DNA of 64,000 nt from Neostapfia colusana (GCA_030760725.1 JASWHV010000016.1:15925084-15989083), one strand, 5' to 3'. Counted from the stretch's first letter, positions 10,195 through 22,102 are shown. Notes: generated from the letters alone by a model not told the origin. Made by a program: numbers and translations.

Positions 10195-11870
10195 TCATCC
10201 TCTACCCATCCTAATATTTTCTCTACCTCTTAAATTCCCATTGTTAACCGGTGCTTCTGGAGGTCTCTGCTGGATATGTCCAAACCACCTAAGTCGATGT
10301 TGGACTAACTTCTCTTCAATCGGCGCCACCCCTACCCTATCATGAATCGCCTCATTCCTTATTCGGTCTCTTCTCGTGTGCCGGCACATCCACCGTAGTA
10401 TGAGCATCTCCGCGACACTCATTTGTTGGACATGTTGCCGTTTAGTTAGCCAACATTCCGTCCCATAAAGCATTGCGGGTCTGATCACCATCCTATGGAA
10501 CTTCCCTTTTAGCTTTTGTGGTACCTTCCTATCACATAGGATTCCAGAGGCTTGTCGCCATTTCATTCATCCTACCTTGATCCTGTGGCAAACATCCTCA
10601 TCAATATCGCCATTGCTTTGTAACATTGATCCTAAGTATCGGAAAGAGTCCCTTCTAGGTACTATTTGTCCTTGTAGACTAACATTTCCCTCTTCACGAC
10701 CAACACCACTAGAGTCACACCTCATATACTCGGTCTTGGTCCTACTAAGTCTAAACCTCTTGGACTCTAAGGTTTGTCTTCATAACTCTAATTTCTTATC
10801 AACACTATCCCTAGTTTCATCTACCAGCACTACATCATCGGCAAAGAGCATGCACCAAGGGATATCCCCTTGTATATCCTTCGATACCCCATCCATCACT
10901 AAGGAAAAGATGTATGGGCTCAAAGCTGATCCTTGATGTAGTCCTACCGTGATATGGAATGCATCAGTCTCACTATCACTTACGCGCACACTTGTCCTAA
11001 CATTATTGTACATATCCTTGATAAGGATAATGCACTTTGTTGGCACTTTATGTTTCTCCAGTGCTCACCACATGACTGACCTTGGTATCTTGTCATACGC
11101 CTTCTCCAAGTCAATGAACACCATATGCAAGTCCTTCTTCTGCTCACTATATCTCTCCATAAGCTGACGAAGCAAGAAAATCGCCTCCATTGTAGACCTC
11201 CCAGGCATAAAACCAAACTGTTTTTTAGTGACATTGGTCACTTTCCTCAGGAGATGTTCAATCACTCTCTCCCAAAGCTTCATAGTATGACTCATAAGCT
11301 TAATCACTCGATAATTAGTACAACTTTGAATATCTCCTTTATTTTTGAAGATAGGTACTAATATACTTTTCCTCCATTCCTCAGACATCTTATTTGACTG
11401 AAAATGTGGTTGAATAGCTTTGTGAGCCATACTATTGCCACGTCCCCAAGGCATTTCCACACCTCAATAGGGACATCATCAGGGCCGAGGGCCTTTCCTC
11501 CTTTCATCCTTTTTAAGGTCTCCTTAACCTCAAACTCTTGTATCCTTCGCACGAACCGCCTATTAGAGTCATCAAAGGAGTCATCCAACTCAACCATAGT
11601 GCTCTCATTCCCATCATTGAACAACCCATTAAAGTAATCCCGCCATCTATTCTTAATCTCTTCATCCTCCACTAGAATGTGGTCAGTCTCATCTTTGATG
11701 CATTTAATTTTGAAATCTCTCATCTTTCTCTCACGGATTCTTGCTACCTTGTATATGTCTTTTTCACCTTCTTTTGTCTCTAGTCTCTCATATAACTGAT
11801 CATAGGTCTGTCCTCTTGCCTTACTCACAGCCCGCCTTGCATTTTTCTTGGCCTCTTTGTACTTAAGCAT
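10195..11870 (-). pseudogene. RTE LINE reverse transcriptase and C-terminal domain, broken
   Basis: Consecutive frames on the minus strand cover the pol of the LINE. 11870-11358 is the linker and RT start (KALGPDDVPIEVWKCLG). 11460-11065 holds the palm start (PIFKNKGDIQSCTNYR, GFMPGRST, FIDLEKAYD). 11046-10780 holds the catalytic block (GLHQGSALSPYIF, MLFADDVVLVDE, with the FADD motif). 10566-10195 is the typical C-terminal region (MLYGTECW, LRWMCRHTRRDRIRN, RLRWFGHIQ). Frameshifts and stops separate the pieces, for instance near 11360-11460 and after 11065, so it is dead. The enzyme would copy LINE RNA at the nicked target site. Confidence 0.85.
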
Positions 11871-12366
11871 GTTGTTTGTGCTTCTATCATTATGCCAACT
11901 CTTGTAACACTCGGTCTTCTCCTTAATGGCCTTTTGTACATCCTCATTCCACCATCAAGTGTCTTTATCTACAAGTTTCTTTCCTTTTGTCACACCGAAC
12001 ACCTCACTAGCTACCTTTCTAATGCAAGTATCTTCACCCACATATTATCTGCATCTCCATTTTCTGCCCAGGATCCTTCTGTGATCACCCTATTTTTAAA
12101 GGATTTTTGTGATTCTCCTTTCAACTTCCATCACTTTGTTCTTGTGATTTTGACACCTTTATCCCACAAAGAACATGTATGGAAGCGAAAGTCAACTACC
12201 ACAAGCATATGTTGTGTCACAATACACTCCCCGAGATCACCTTATAATCTAGACACTCCCGTCTATCCCTTCTCCTAGTGAGGACAAAGTCAATCTGGCT
12301 AGAGTGTTGGACACTACTAAAGGTCACTAGGTGAGATTGCCTCTTCTTAAACAGGGTGTTAGCTAC

Positions 12367-13451
12367 TGTCGGTACCCGCAATATGGGGTACCCCCGCGCA
12401 CAGAGGAAAATGCCTAAGGATCTCGCCCTTCTCCGCAGGGAGAGCTCCGAAGGCGCCACACGTCCAGCAGGGCCGGACTTCCCTCTCCTCAAAGGAGAGC
12501 TCCGAGCTCGCCGCGTGGCCTGCATAAGCCGGACCTCCCCCCTCCGCCGGGGAGAGGTCTGAAGGCGCCAAGTGTCCAGCAGGGACGGACCTCCCTCTTC
12601 TCAGAGGAGAGCTCCGGGCCCGCCACGTGGCCGACAGAGGCCGGACCTCCCCCTCCGCGGGGAGAGGTCCGAAGGCTCCATGTGTCCTGCGGGGCCGGAC
12701 CTCCCTCTCCTCAGAGGAGAGCTCCGGGCCCGCCACGTGTCCAGCAGAAGAGCGCTGCCTGCCCCCGAGCGGTAGGCAGCAGGCGTAAAGACGCCCCATA
12801 CCTTGCCCGTACAAGATATTCAAGGCCCGCGCCTTCCCCAGACATGGAGACACGGAGCACGCCTCTGTCAGGTGCCGTTGCGCCCAGTCACATCACAGAC
12901 TGGTGCGCGGTGTCAGAACCTGCCAGCCAATAAACACGACGACAAGACATCCCCTGCCGCCTCCGCCGTCATCAACCACTATGAGTAGCATGCGGCATGG
13001 GCAGGTCGGGAGGACGAAGACTCAGAAGCCTTCGCCGGAGACAACTACCGACATAACTGCAGATACGATAGCCGGCAAGCAATCTCCCCGGGACCACCTG
13101 TCGTGTCCCGGGCCCCCCTTGTAAGCCACGCGAGCCTTGGACTATAAAAGGCTCGGGTAGGCGACGCTAGCAAGGGTTCGCACTCCAGCAACTCATACCC
13201 TAGGCGTAACTCATCCTCAAGCTCAGGACTCCGGTTCTGAGCAACAAGCAATACAGCGAGCACCTCAGCTCACCGTGGACGTAGGGTTTTATGCTCCGGC
13301 GGCCTGAACCACGTAAAACTCGCCGTGTCAAGCTCCTCCCTAACTCGTCTCTACGCTCAAGCTCTCCGCAAGTGACTAGCCCCTCCGAAAAAGAACCTCC
13401 GCGGGCTGCCAAGTGCAGATCCGGGGGAAGTGTCGACCACACACTTCGACA
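12367..13451 (+). repeat. 5' LTR of gypsy-1
   Basis: The LTR runs from TGTCGGTACCC to CTTCGACA, 1085 bp. A TATA box (actataaaagg) lies near 13141-13150. The first 400 bp are an array of short hairpin-forming blocks (ctctcctcagaggagag) alternating with CACGTG/CACGTGG G-box motifs. Confidence 0.9.
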
Positions 13452-13472
13452 TTCGGCGCGCCAGGAAGGGGG
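13452..13472 (+). other. Primer-binding site of gypsy-1
   Basis: The sequence ttcggcgcgccaggaaggg follows the LTR directly. The gypsy-2 counterpart (22047-22067) reads tttggcgcgccaggtaggg and the gypsy-3 one differs by one base from it. I do not assign the tRNA. Confidence 0.65.
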
Positions 13473-13507
13473 CTTTTCCCTTGCGCGACGAGCTTCTGCC
13501 GACGAAG

Positions 13508-15216
13508 ATGACCAAGCTTCCTTCAGCGGCAAGCTCTCCTCCCCCGCGTTCACGATGGACCGTGACTAGCGGGGAGTACGTGTTGACACACTCTGGACGG
13601 AGTGTGTCGATGCAAGCTGGAAGCCAGCAGCCGACTCCGGCAACACCGACTCCGGCAATGGAGGCTCCAGCTAGCGTGAGATCTTCTGCGGCGCTGAGCG
13701 TTCCCCACGGGGGCGCGCTAGCTGCAGCAAGAGCGCTACTGCACAATCCGCCTGCTGGGGACACGCCTCAGGCAGCGACCCAGCAGTGGATTCGCGAGGT
13801 GGACCGCCTCGTCGTCGCCGCCGCAAACCCTCGACTTCGGCGGGGACGACGCTCCGGCCAACCGGCTGTGTCGTTGACGCGCACGCCAATGGTTGACGGA
13901 CAGACGGCGGATTCCAGCTCCACCAGGCTTCAGTCGACGGACCTGAGGACAGAGCTGGAATGGTGCCACTTGGGCCAGGATGCCCGGGTGTACCTCGAGC
14001 GACGTCGAGAAAGGCGTCGCAACCAAGAGGCTGGCGACAGCGTGACGTCAGCCTCGACCCAGCCTGAGGCGCAGACCTTTGCCACACGATCTCTGCCCCA
14101 GGCGTACGCCACGCAGCATATGCCACAGCCATATGCCCTGCAAACGGCGTCCCCGGTCTATGGCGCAGCCTTTCCCATACCGGGGTACACTGTGCCAGCG
14201 GCGAACCAAGCGTTCGCGGCACCAACGCCTGCAGCAACAGGGGCAGGGTGTGCGGCCCTGGCGCCCCACCTTCGCTTCGCGAGGTGGCCGCGCAAGTTTC
14301 GGCCGCACCTGCCCGAGAAGTACGACGGCAGCGTCAACCCGGCGGAGTTTCTCCAAATCTACTCCACCGCCGTACTTGCCGCAGAAGGGGATGAGGCCGT
14401 CATGGCCAACTACTTCCCCGTCGCCTTGACCGGCCCAGCCCGATCTTGGCTCATGAACCTCCCCCAGGGCTCCATAACTTCCTAGGGAGAGCTCTGCCGG
14501 CAGTTCATCGCCAACTTCGGCAGTTCCTACACCCGGCCTGGCACGGAGTTCGACCTCCACGCCATCCAGCAACAACCTGGAGAGTCACTGCGCTCCTTCA
14601 TCCAGCGGTTCTCCCAGGTGCGGAACACCATCCCACACATCCAAAATGCTCCTGTGGTGGTGGCGTTCCGGCAAGGCGTCCGGGACAAGAAGATGCTCGA
14701 GAAGCTCGCGACCAGAGAGGTCCGCTATGTCTCCGAGCTCTTCAGCCTGGCGTTGCTTCCTCTGTAGGCAGCAAGAAGGCCAAGAACCGGGGCAGAGTCA
14801 AGATGGAATCGCCGGCCGCAGCCCCCGTAGCCGCAGCAGCGGCATCCAGTGGAGCTCGGGGGCCGCGCCCCGACAAGAGGCAGCGACAGTCACCAGCCCC
14901 AGAAGGTGACCAAGACAAGCTATGCCCCGTGCACGGCAGCTGTCGCCATACTACTGCCGAGTGCCGGGAGATCCGGAAGCTCGCGGAGCGCTTCCGCAAA
15001 GGGAAGCAGCAGTGGACTGATGCTCCACCCTTCCGCCAAAGGGAGGGCAAGCAGAAGGTCGACGCCCCAGACAGCGTCGACCACCAAGTGGAGTTCCAGG
15101 AGCCTCAGCGTGCCGTGAAGGCGGTGCGCAACCATGAGGACTCCAGCTCCAGTGATGATGAGCGTCGAAAGAAGCTCTACGTCATATACGGTGGGTCCGC
15201 CAACCCCTCGTCCTGA
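13508..15216 (+). pseudogene. Gag of gypsy-1, broken
   Basis: The frame starts at the ATG at 13508. A Ser/Pro/Arg-rich N-terminal part is followed by the capsid region (RWPRKFRPHLPEKYDGSVNP, then ALTGPARSWLMNLPQGSI), typical of Tat-type gag. A TAG at 14483-14485 interrupts it. The frame continues to FSLA near 14750, where a deletion of about 90 bp relative to gypsy-2 shifts the frame. The C-terminal part (to a TGA at 15214-15216) has a knuckle-like CPVHGSCRHTTAEC and an acidic Ser-rich stretch. Gag would form the virus-like particle. Confidence 0.85.
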
Positions 15217-15972
15217 AGCGCAGTTAAGACTCTGCGCCGAGCGGTAGCGTCGGTGGCTCCACTCCCAAGTGCCGCACCGCACCTCAAGTGGATGGGAACC
15301 CCCATCAGCTTTGACGCCACCGACTGCCCCAGGAACATGGCTGGGGCCGGCCAACTACCGCTCTTGGTAGCACCCACCATCGCCAACGTGAGGATGTACC
15401 ACGTTTTGGTAGATGGCGGAGCTGGGCTGAACCTCATCAGCCGTACAGCTTTCCAGAAGCTGCAGATCCCGATGGCCAAGCTCACCCCGTCGAGCCCGTT
15501 CTCAGGGGTAGGGCCGGGACAGGTCGTTCCCTACGGCAACATCAGCCTCCCGGTGACCTTCGGAGCTCCGGACAGCTATCGGACAGAATACATTCTGTTC
15601 GACGTAGCGGAGATCGACCTCCCCTTCAACGCCATAATTGGCAGGCCAGCCCTGTACCGATTCATGGCAGTAGCCCACTACGGCTACCTCGTCCTGAAGA
15701 TGCCTACGCCAACAGGCGTCCTCAGGATTCGTGGAGACCGCACTGCTGCAGTGTCGGCCTTGGAAAAACTCCAAGTGCTTGCAACAGCTGGAGCACCAGC
15801 CCCTGGTAGTGCAGAACCAGACCAGCTCCACCCGAGTGCACGCCACCGTGCCTCCGCCGCAGCACCCCGGGTGCAAACCCTCGACGAGGGCGACGTCCCC
15901 TTAAAGGTCGTCCAAGTCGGTGCCGAAGCCACCCAGACCACCCGGATAGCCGGGGGCCTGGATAGCAAATAG
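15217..15972 (+). pseudogene. Aspartic protease region of gypsy-1
   Basis: The active-site motif HVLVDGGAGLNLIS lies near 15400-15440, followed by the flap region and the conserved FNAIIGRPALYRF near 15625-15665, all in one open frame. The frame ends with TAG at 15970-15972, directly before the start of RT-like sequence. Gypsy-2 has the same stop at the same place (24632-24634). The enzyme would cut Gag-Pol. Confidence 0.8.
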
Positions 15973-16923
15973 GAAGGCGCGCTCGTCACCTTCCTCCGGC
16001 ACAACGTTGACGTGTTTGCATGGCACTCGTCACAAATGCCGGGGATCCCTAGGGAGGTGATCGAGCACCACTTAAAGGTCTTCCCCGACGCCCGACCAGT
16101 TCAATAGAAGCCCTGCAAGCAGTCCATCGAGCGGCAAAACTTCATTCGCGAAGAAATCAAGCTGCTGGACGCTGGCTTCATACGGGAAGTCCACCACCCC
16201 CGGTGGTTGGCGAACCCCGTCGTTGTCCCAAAGGCCGGTGGGAAGCTCCGGATGTGCATCAACTACACCAGTCTCAATAAGGCATGTCCCAAAGATCCAT
16301 TCCCTCTCCCTAGAATAGATCAAATAGTAGACTCGACATCAGGCTGCGATATGCTGTGCTTCCTAGACGCCTACTCGAGTTTCCATCAGATCCCCATGTC
16401 TAGAGAAAATGAAGAGCACACCTCCTTCATCACAGTAGATGGCCTGTATTGTTATGTCTCTATGCCTTACGGCCTAAAGAATGCTCTCCCCACCTTTGTA
16501 CGTGCAATGCACAAAACCTTTGGAGAGTTAATAAGAGACTTAGTTGAGGTGTACGTCGATGACATCGTTGTCAAGGTCAGGCAGGGTTCATCCTTGTTAG
16601 ATAACCTAGCCTTAGTTTTTGACAAATTGCGCTCTACGCGCACCAAGCTGAACCCCGACAAATGTGTGTTCGGTGTATCCTCTGGGAAGCTCTTAGGATT
16701 CCTGGTCTCACACCGGGGAATTGAGGCCAACCCAGAGAAGATCAAGGCCATCGACTTGATGCGGCCTCCTGTCCGCGTCGAAGATGTCCAGAAACTCACG
16801 GGATGCCTAGCCGCGTTGAGTGGGTTTATACCGAGACTAGCAGAGCAGGCACTCCCCTTCTTTAAGCTCCTGCGCAAGTCCGGTCCATTTGCCTGGACTA
16901 ATGAAGTAGAAGAGGCTTTCTAG
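15973..16923 (+). pseudogene. Reverse transcriptase of gypsy-1, broken
   Basis: The RT follows the TAG at 15970. Motifs in order: MPGIPREVIEHHL, NPVVVPKAGGKLRMCINYTS, FLDAYSSFHQIPM, and the catalytic YVDDIVV near 16551-16571, then the thumb (KLLGFLVSHRGIEANPEKI). A TAG at 16105-16107, where gypsy-2 has CAG, and a TAG at 16921-16923 (again CAG in gypsy-2) interrupt it. The YVDD box itself is intact. Confidence 0.88.
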
Positions 16924-17505
16924 GAGTTGAAGCGACTCCTGACGACCCTACCTATCATGGTAGCCCCTGAGCCCGGAGAGCATCTGTTGCTCTACATCGC
17001 GGCAAAAACTGAAGTGGTGAGTATGGTCCTCGTCGCAGAGCGACCGAACCTCTCATCTCCACAGCCTGCTCCGGCAGCAGAAGACAGACACCAGGAAACC
17101 CCGCAGCTCCAAGACAACCCCCCGGAGGTCCAGGGCGGCCTGTTGGACCCCCAAGACAACCTCCCGGGGGTCCGTTGGGACCCCTGGGGGCCCAACGGGA
17201 CCTCCCGGAGATCCAGCAGGGCCCTCCGGAGCTCCTGGAGAACCAGCGGGCCCCCCCCGGAGGGCCAAGATGGCTTAAGAGCCCCCGGGTTCCAACTCCC
17301 GGAAGCCCCCCTGGACCCACTCACCTCCAGCGGGCCAGGGTCAATGGATGAAGACCACTTAGACCTAAGAGAGAGGGTTCGAACCATCCAGAGGCCTGTC
17401 TACTACATCAGCGAAGTCCTTCACGATGCCAAGACAAGGTACCTAGAAGTCCACAAGCTGCTGTATGCAGTGCTCGTGGCGTCCAGGAAGCTCCGCCACT
17501 ACTTT
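16924..17505 (+). pseudogene. RNase H of gypsy-1 with Gly/Pro-rich insertion, 3' truncated
   Basis: The first strand (HLLLYIAAKTEVVSMVLVAE) is separated from the next (RPVYYISEVLHDAKTRYLEV) by about 115 residues of low-complexity Pro/Gly/Ser sequence (17055-17375) built from degenerate repeats of ggaggtcc/cccggagg type. The domain ends abruptly after RKLRHYF near 17505. The rest of RNase H, the second RNase H and integrase are missing. Confidence 0.75.
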
Positions 17506-18281
17506 GCTCTTCCCTTGTGCTCATTTAAATTACGTATTAAATTTTTATGACTGCACTTTCGGCGTATGCTCACCATGCGCTCGGCTCCCTCTTCTCACTC
17601 TCACCTCTAGTCAGCATTTGCTGCCCTACCAAAGGCGGTTGCGTTGGAGGTACATGCCGATGGCCAGGGGGGCCCCGAGCTCCCGGCACTTCGCGCACTA
17701 TAGTCCCCAAGCATCGTACAAGTGGATGGGGACCGTAAGCCAAATAAGACTATGAGATAGAGGAGGGGGATCCCCCAAGGAGAATTACGTTTCCCTTACT
17801 TGTGTGCAGGACCTCTCGGCCTCAGCTCCCCGCAGGAGTATGGTAGGTGCACCCAACCAATGGGACACACCTTCCAGGGGGCCGCTATGGGATCGCGCAA
17901 GACCGGAACTCCAAGGTAAGACCGAAGAATCCGGACCTCGCCACCTCCGCAGGGGCGAGACCCGAAGGTGCCACGTGTCCAGCAGGGCCGGACCTCCCCA
18001 TCCTCAGAGGGGAGCTACGAGCCCGCCACGTGGTCAACAGAAACTGGACCTCCCCCCCCCCTCTCTGCGGGGAGAGGTCCGAAGGCTCCACGTGTCCCGG
18101 GGAAGGTGTCTGTGCAGAGCTTCGAGATTGGTCAAGGCCTCTGAGTACCTTGCGGAGCTAAGGGCTTGGCCAGGTAAAACCAAGAAGAAGACTAAAGCAT
18201 GCAGACGCAAAAGATAACAAGAGTCTATTCATATAAGGCTCCATGAGTTGGGCTACAGACTCACACAAAAAAAACCTAGGG
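17506..18281 (+). other. Non-coding 3' region of gypsy-1 with G-box array
   Basis: After the deletion point comes AT-rich sequence containing tttaaattacgtattaa, also present inverted in gypsy-3 near 55830-55860. From 17905 to 18240 the sequence matches 41463-41940 of gypsy-2. It contains LTR-like blocks with CCACGTGTCC and CCACGTGG motifs and ggaccTcc hairpins, outside the LTR proper. No gene is seen here. Confidence 0.6.
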
Positions 18282-18289
18282 TCCCCGAC

Positions 18290-18640
18290 TTCAGCCCTAG
18301 CGACGTTCTCCCGCTCCATGACCCGAGCGCAGAGATCTCCTCGGCCACCACCAGCGCAAGAGCCGCTGTCATCAAGGATGCTTCTGAAGCCCCCTCTGCC
18401 GCTTCAGCAGTTTCCTTGAAGACTCCTCTGACCCGAGCGCGGGGACCACCTCGGCCACCACCAGCGCAAGGGCCGGTGTCATCAAGGATGCTTCTGAATC
18501 CCCCTCCGCCGCTTCAGCAGTTTCCTTGGAGACTCTGCCGCCTGGAGTCCTCCTTGGTGCTTCAGCAGTTTCCTTGGAGACTCCTCCGCCTGAAGCCGCC
18601 TCGGCGTGTCAGCAGTTTCTTTGGAAACTCCACCGCCTGA
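18290..18640. repeat. Tandem duplications in the remnant antisense gene of gypsy-1
   Basis: Two copies of about 110 bp start with gacccgagcgc near 18319 and 18430. A shorter unit, cttcagcagtttccttggaga, is repeated several times from 18393 to 18630. In the antisense frame it yields repeated SPRKLLK motifs. Confidence 0.7.
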
Positions 18641-18841
18641 GGAGAGAGGACGCGACGCATGGGAACTTCCAGCCTGTCGTCGCTCAAGAAGAGTTCCGTC
18701 GGGATGATAAACCCGAGGCCTCTTGGAGGCGCCACCTCCAGAGGCAAGACATGCAGGCTCCCTGGATCCCTGACTTGGTGCAGGCGTCGCCACCGGAGGA
18801 AGTCGAGAGTGACCCTCCCCCGAAGGCGGGTTAGAAGCCAT
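18482..18841 (-). pseudogene. Remnant of the antisense ORF of gypsy-1
   Basis: The ATG at 18841-18839 (MASNPPSGEG) corresponds to MASNLLPT at 44801 in gypsy-2. After about 30 residues it jumps to the distal part of the protein (SKRPRVYHPDGTLLERRQ, compare KRPRVSHPSGSLPGERQS at about 43580 in gypsy-2). The whole central domain is therefore deleted and 120 codons remain, ending in SPRKLLK repeats. Confidence 0.65.
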
Positions 18842-18890
18842 GGGAGGAAACAAGGTCGTAGAGACTAAAGGAAGGTGCAAGTGTTGGAAG

Positions 18891-18902
18891 CCTTATAAAG
18901 GG
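18891..18902 (-). promoter_or_regulatory. TATA-like box upstream of the antisense ORF in gypsy-1
   Basis: On the minus strand CCCTTTATAAGG lies about 50 bp upstream of the antisense ATG at 18841. The gypsy-2 equivalent is gttttaaaagg at 44903-44913. Confidence 0.45.
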
Positions 18903-19315
18903 AACCTGCCCACGTTGCGGCTTCCCTTCATGCTTTCCAGTTACAATTCGAAGCGGCTCAAAACTCTTCGAATACGCCGTATCGGCAACCGCTTCGGCTC
19001 CAAGACCGAGCGCCGATGACAGGTGGGCCCAAGCCACCCAGCTGAAGCAGTGGGTCAAGGGGTCAGTCTCCCAAGAAGACGAGCCGGCAAGGCGCTTCTG
19101 CGGTTCCCGAAGAAAGAGCCGCAACATGCAGAAGTGGCAACCTTGGGAACCGCCACAGTAAAGCAACCATCAAGTGGGCGCACGCTCCCACGATTCCGCG
19201 ACTGTTCGTGCTCCAGCGGCGGTCAATGCGGGACTTAGAGAAAGTGCGCGGAACAGAAGAGACAGAGGTCCCACCTCGGGCTCGCTATCTCCCCCGAGAT
19301 GGGCCCGGGGGCCAC

Positions 19316-20400
19316 TGTCGGTACCCGCAATATGGGGTACCCCCGCGCACAGGGGAAAATGCCTAAGGATCTTGCCCTTCTCCACAGGGAGAGCTCCGAA
19401 GGCGCCACGCGTCCAGCGGGGCCGGACCTCCCTCTCCTCAGAGGAGAGCTCCGGGCTCGCCGCGTGGCCTGCATAAGCCGGACCTCCCCCCTCCGCCGGG
19501 GAGAGGTCCGAAGGCGCCACGTGTCCAGCAGGGCCGGACCTCCCTCTCCTCAGAGGAGAGCTCCGAGCCTGCTACGTGGCCGACAGAGGCCGGACCTCCC
19601 CCTCCGCGGGTAGAGGTCCGAAGGCTCCACGTGTCCTGCGGGGCCGGACCTCCCTCTCCTCAGAGGAGAGCTCCGGGCCCGCCACGTGTCCAGCAGAAGA
19701 GCGCTGCCTGCCCCCGAGCGGTAGGCAACGGGCGTAAAGACGCCCCATACCTTGTCCGTACAAGATATTCAAGGCCCGCGCCTTCCCCAGACACGGAGAC
19801 ACGGAGCACGCCTCTGTCAGGTGCCGTTGCGCCCAGTCACATCACAGACTGGCGCGCGGTGTCAGAACCTGCCAGCCAATAAACACAGCGACAAGACGTC
19901 CCCTGCCGCCTCCGCCGTCATCAACCACTACAACTAGCATGCGGCATGAGCAGGTCGGGAGGACGAAGACTCAGAAGCCTTCGCCGGAGACAACTACCGA
20001 CATAACTGTAGATATGATAGTCGGCAGGCAATCTCCCCGGGACCACCTGTCGGGTCCCGGGCCCCCCTTGTAAGCCACGCGAGCCTTGGACTATAAAAGG
20101 CTCGGGTACGCGACGTTAGCAAGGGTTCGCACTCCAGCAACTCATACCCTAGGCATAACTCATCCTCAAGCTCAGGACTCCGGTTCTGAGCAACAAGCAA
20201 TACAGCGAGCACCTCAGCTCACCGTGGACGTAGGGTTTTACGCTCCGGCGGCCCGAACCACGTAAAACTCACCGTGTCAAGCTCCTCCCTAAGTCGTATC
20301 TATGCTCAAGCTCTCCGCAAGTGACTAGCCCCTCCAAAAAAGAACCTCCGCGGGCTGCCCAGTGCAGATCCGGGGGAAGTGTCGACCACACAGTTCGACA
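19316..20400 (+). repeat. 3' LTR of gypsy-1
   Basis: 1085 bp, the same length as the 5' LTR. It is preceded by a purine/GC-rich tract (gatgggcccgggggccac, 19298-19315) likely to serve as second-strand primer. It ends with TTCGACA directly before the gctac duplication. Confidence 0.9.
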
Positions 20401-20405
20401 GCTAC

Positions 20406-20961
20406 CAACAGATCATAGGCTACAGCAAAGTCTAGGATGTCCTTACCCTCTTGATTTCTATCGCCGCATCCAAAGACTCCATGTACTCCCTCAAATCCTA
20501 GGTTAGTTGCACCCACATGACTATTGAGATCTCCTCCTATGAGGAGATTCTCTGTACCGGTACACTACTAACCATATCCTCCAAGTCCTCCTAAAATTGC
20601 CTCTTAGTACTCATGTTGATCCCAACTTGTGGCGCATAAGCACTAATGACGTTCAAGACAATGTTTCCAATTACTATCTTGATTATGATGATTCTATCCC
20701 CTCGTCTTCGAACATCCACTACTCCATCCTTACGACTCTTATCTATTAGAACACCTACGCCATTCCTAGTCCCAGCCGATCTAGAATACCAAAACTTGAA
20801 ACTGGTATTCTCGACTTCTCTCGCCTTTTGACCCGCCCATCTAGTCTCTTGTACACAAAGGATATTTACTCGTCTCCTAATGGCAACATATACTAACTCA
20901 CGTATCTTCTCCGTCAGGGATCCTACATTCCAACTACCCACCCGAAATCTATGTTCCTCGG
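20406..20961 (-). pseudogene. RTE LINE endonuclease fragment of LINE A
   Basis: On the minus strand an apurinic-like endonuclease N-terminus is readable: VGSWNVGSLT, then ILCVQETRW with the catalytic Glu, GVGVLIDKS, and VISAYAPQVG. It is joined to the reverse transcriptase part only after removing gypsy-1 (12367-20400), and to the 5' UTR after removing gypsy-2 (20962-46382). The longer open frame that seems to continue upstream, to about 21418, is the LTR of gypsy-2 read in antisense. Confidence 0.8.
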
Positions 20962-22046
20962 TGTCGATACCCGTGATATGGGGTACCCCCGCGCACAGGG
21001 GAAAATGCCTGAGGATCTCGCCCTTCTCCGCAGGGAGAGCTCCGAAGGCGCCACACGTCCAGCGGGGCCGGTCCTCCCTCTCCTCAGAGGAGAGCTCCGG
21101 GCTCGCCACGTGGCCTGCAGAAGCCGGACCTCCCCCCTCCGCGAGGGAGAGGTCCGAAGGAGCCACGTGTCCAGCGGGGACGGACCTCCCTCTCCTCAGA
21201 GGAGAGCTCCGGGCCCGCCACGTGGCCAACAGAAGCCGGACCTCCCCCTCCGCGGGGAGAGGTCCGAAGGCTCCACGTGTCCTGTGGGGCCGGACCTCCC
21301 TCTCCTCTGAGGAGGGCTCCGGGCCCACCACGTGTCCAGCAGAAGAGCGCTGCCTGCCCCCGCGCGGTAGGAAGCGGGCGCAAAGACGCCCCATACCTTG
21401 CCCGTACAAGGTGTTCAAGGCCCGCGCCTTCCCAAGACGTGGAGACGCGGAGCACGCCTCTGTCAGGTGCCGTTGCGCCCAGTCGCATCACAGACTGGAG
21501 CGCGGTGTCAGAACCTGCCAGCCAATAAACACAGCGACAAGACATCACCTGCAGCACCCGCCGTCATCAACCACTACGAATAGCATGCGGCATGGGCAGG
21601 GCGGCAAGACGAAGACTCAGAAGCCTTCGCCAGAGACAACTACTGACATAACTGCAGATACGGTAGTCGGCAGGCAATCTCCCCGGGATCACCTGTCGGG
21701 TCCCGGGCCCGCCTTGTAAGCCACGCGAGCCTTGGACTATAAAAGGCTTGGGTAGGCGACGTTAGCAGGGGTTCGCACTCCAGCAACTTATACCCTAGGC
21801 GTAACTCATCCTCAAACTCAGGACTCCGGTTCTGAGCCACAAGCAATACAGCGAGCACCTCAGTTCACCGTGGACGTAGGGTTTTACGCTCCGGCGGCCT
21901 GAACCACGTAAAACTCGACGTGTCAAGCTCCTCCCTAACTCGTCCCTACGCTTAAGCTCTCCGCAAGTGACTAGCCCCTCCGAAAAAGAACCTCCGCGGG
22001 CTGCCCAGTGCAGATCCGGGGGAAGTGTCGACCACACACTTCGACA
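20962..22046 (+). repeat. 5' LTR of gypsy-2
   Basis: 1085 bp, TGTCGATACCC to CTTCGACA, with a TATA box (actataaaaggc) near 21737-21748 and the same G-box/hairpin array as gypsy-1. The primer site tttggcgcgccaggtaggg follows at 22047. Confidence 0.9.
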
Positions 22047-22102
22047 TTTGGCGCGCCAGGTAGGGGGCTTTTCCCTTGCGTGACGAGCTTCTGCCGACGA
22101 AG

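Larger units (their letters stand above)
12367..20400 (+). mobile_element. Ty3/gypsy element of the Tat/RIRE2 type (gypsy-1), complete ends
   Basis: The element has 5-bp target duplications gctac (12362-12366, 20401-20405), two 1085-bp LTRs, a primer site, gag, protease, RT and RNase H in pol order. Integrase is missing: RNase H breaks off near 17505 and unrelated 3' sequence follows. A remnant antisense ORF precedes the 3' LTR. The two LTRs differ at roughly 5% of positions over the first 230 bp by eye, mostly transitions, about the same as gypsy-2. Antisense ORFs before the 3' LTR are known for the Tat lineage. Confidence 0.9.

Noticed and set aside
11404..12278. Plus-strand open frames over the LINE RT region
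   Set aside because: They are antisense shadows of the LINE reverse transcriptase and linker.
12359..12853. Arg/Gly/Pro-rich open frames on both strands in the LTRs, repeated at 19170-19800, 20591-21719, 45179-45884 and 53212-59592
   Set aside because: They recur only because the LTR hairpin/G-box modules are GC-rich and repeated. They have no start context, no domain and are not conserved as proteins between LTRs.
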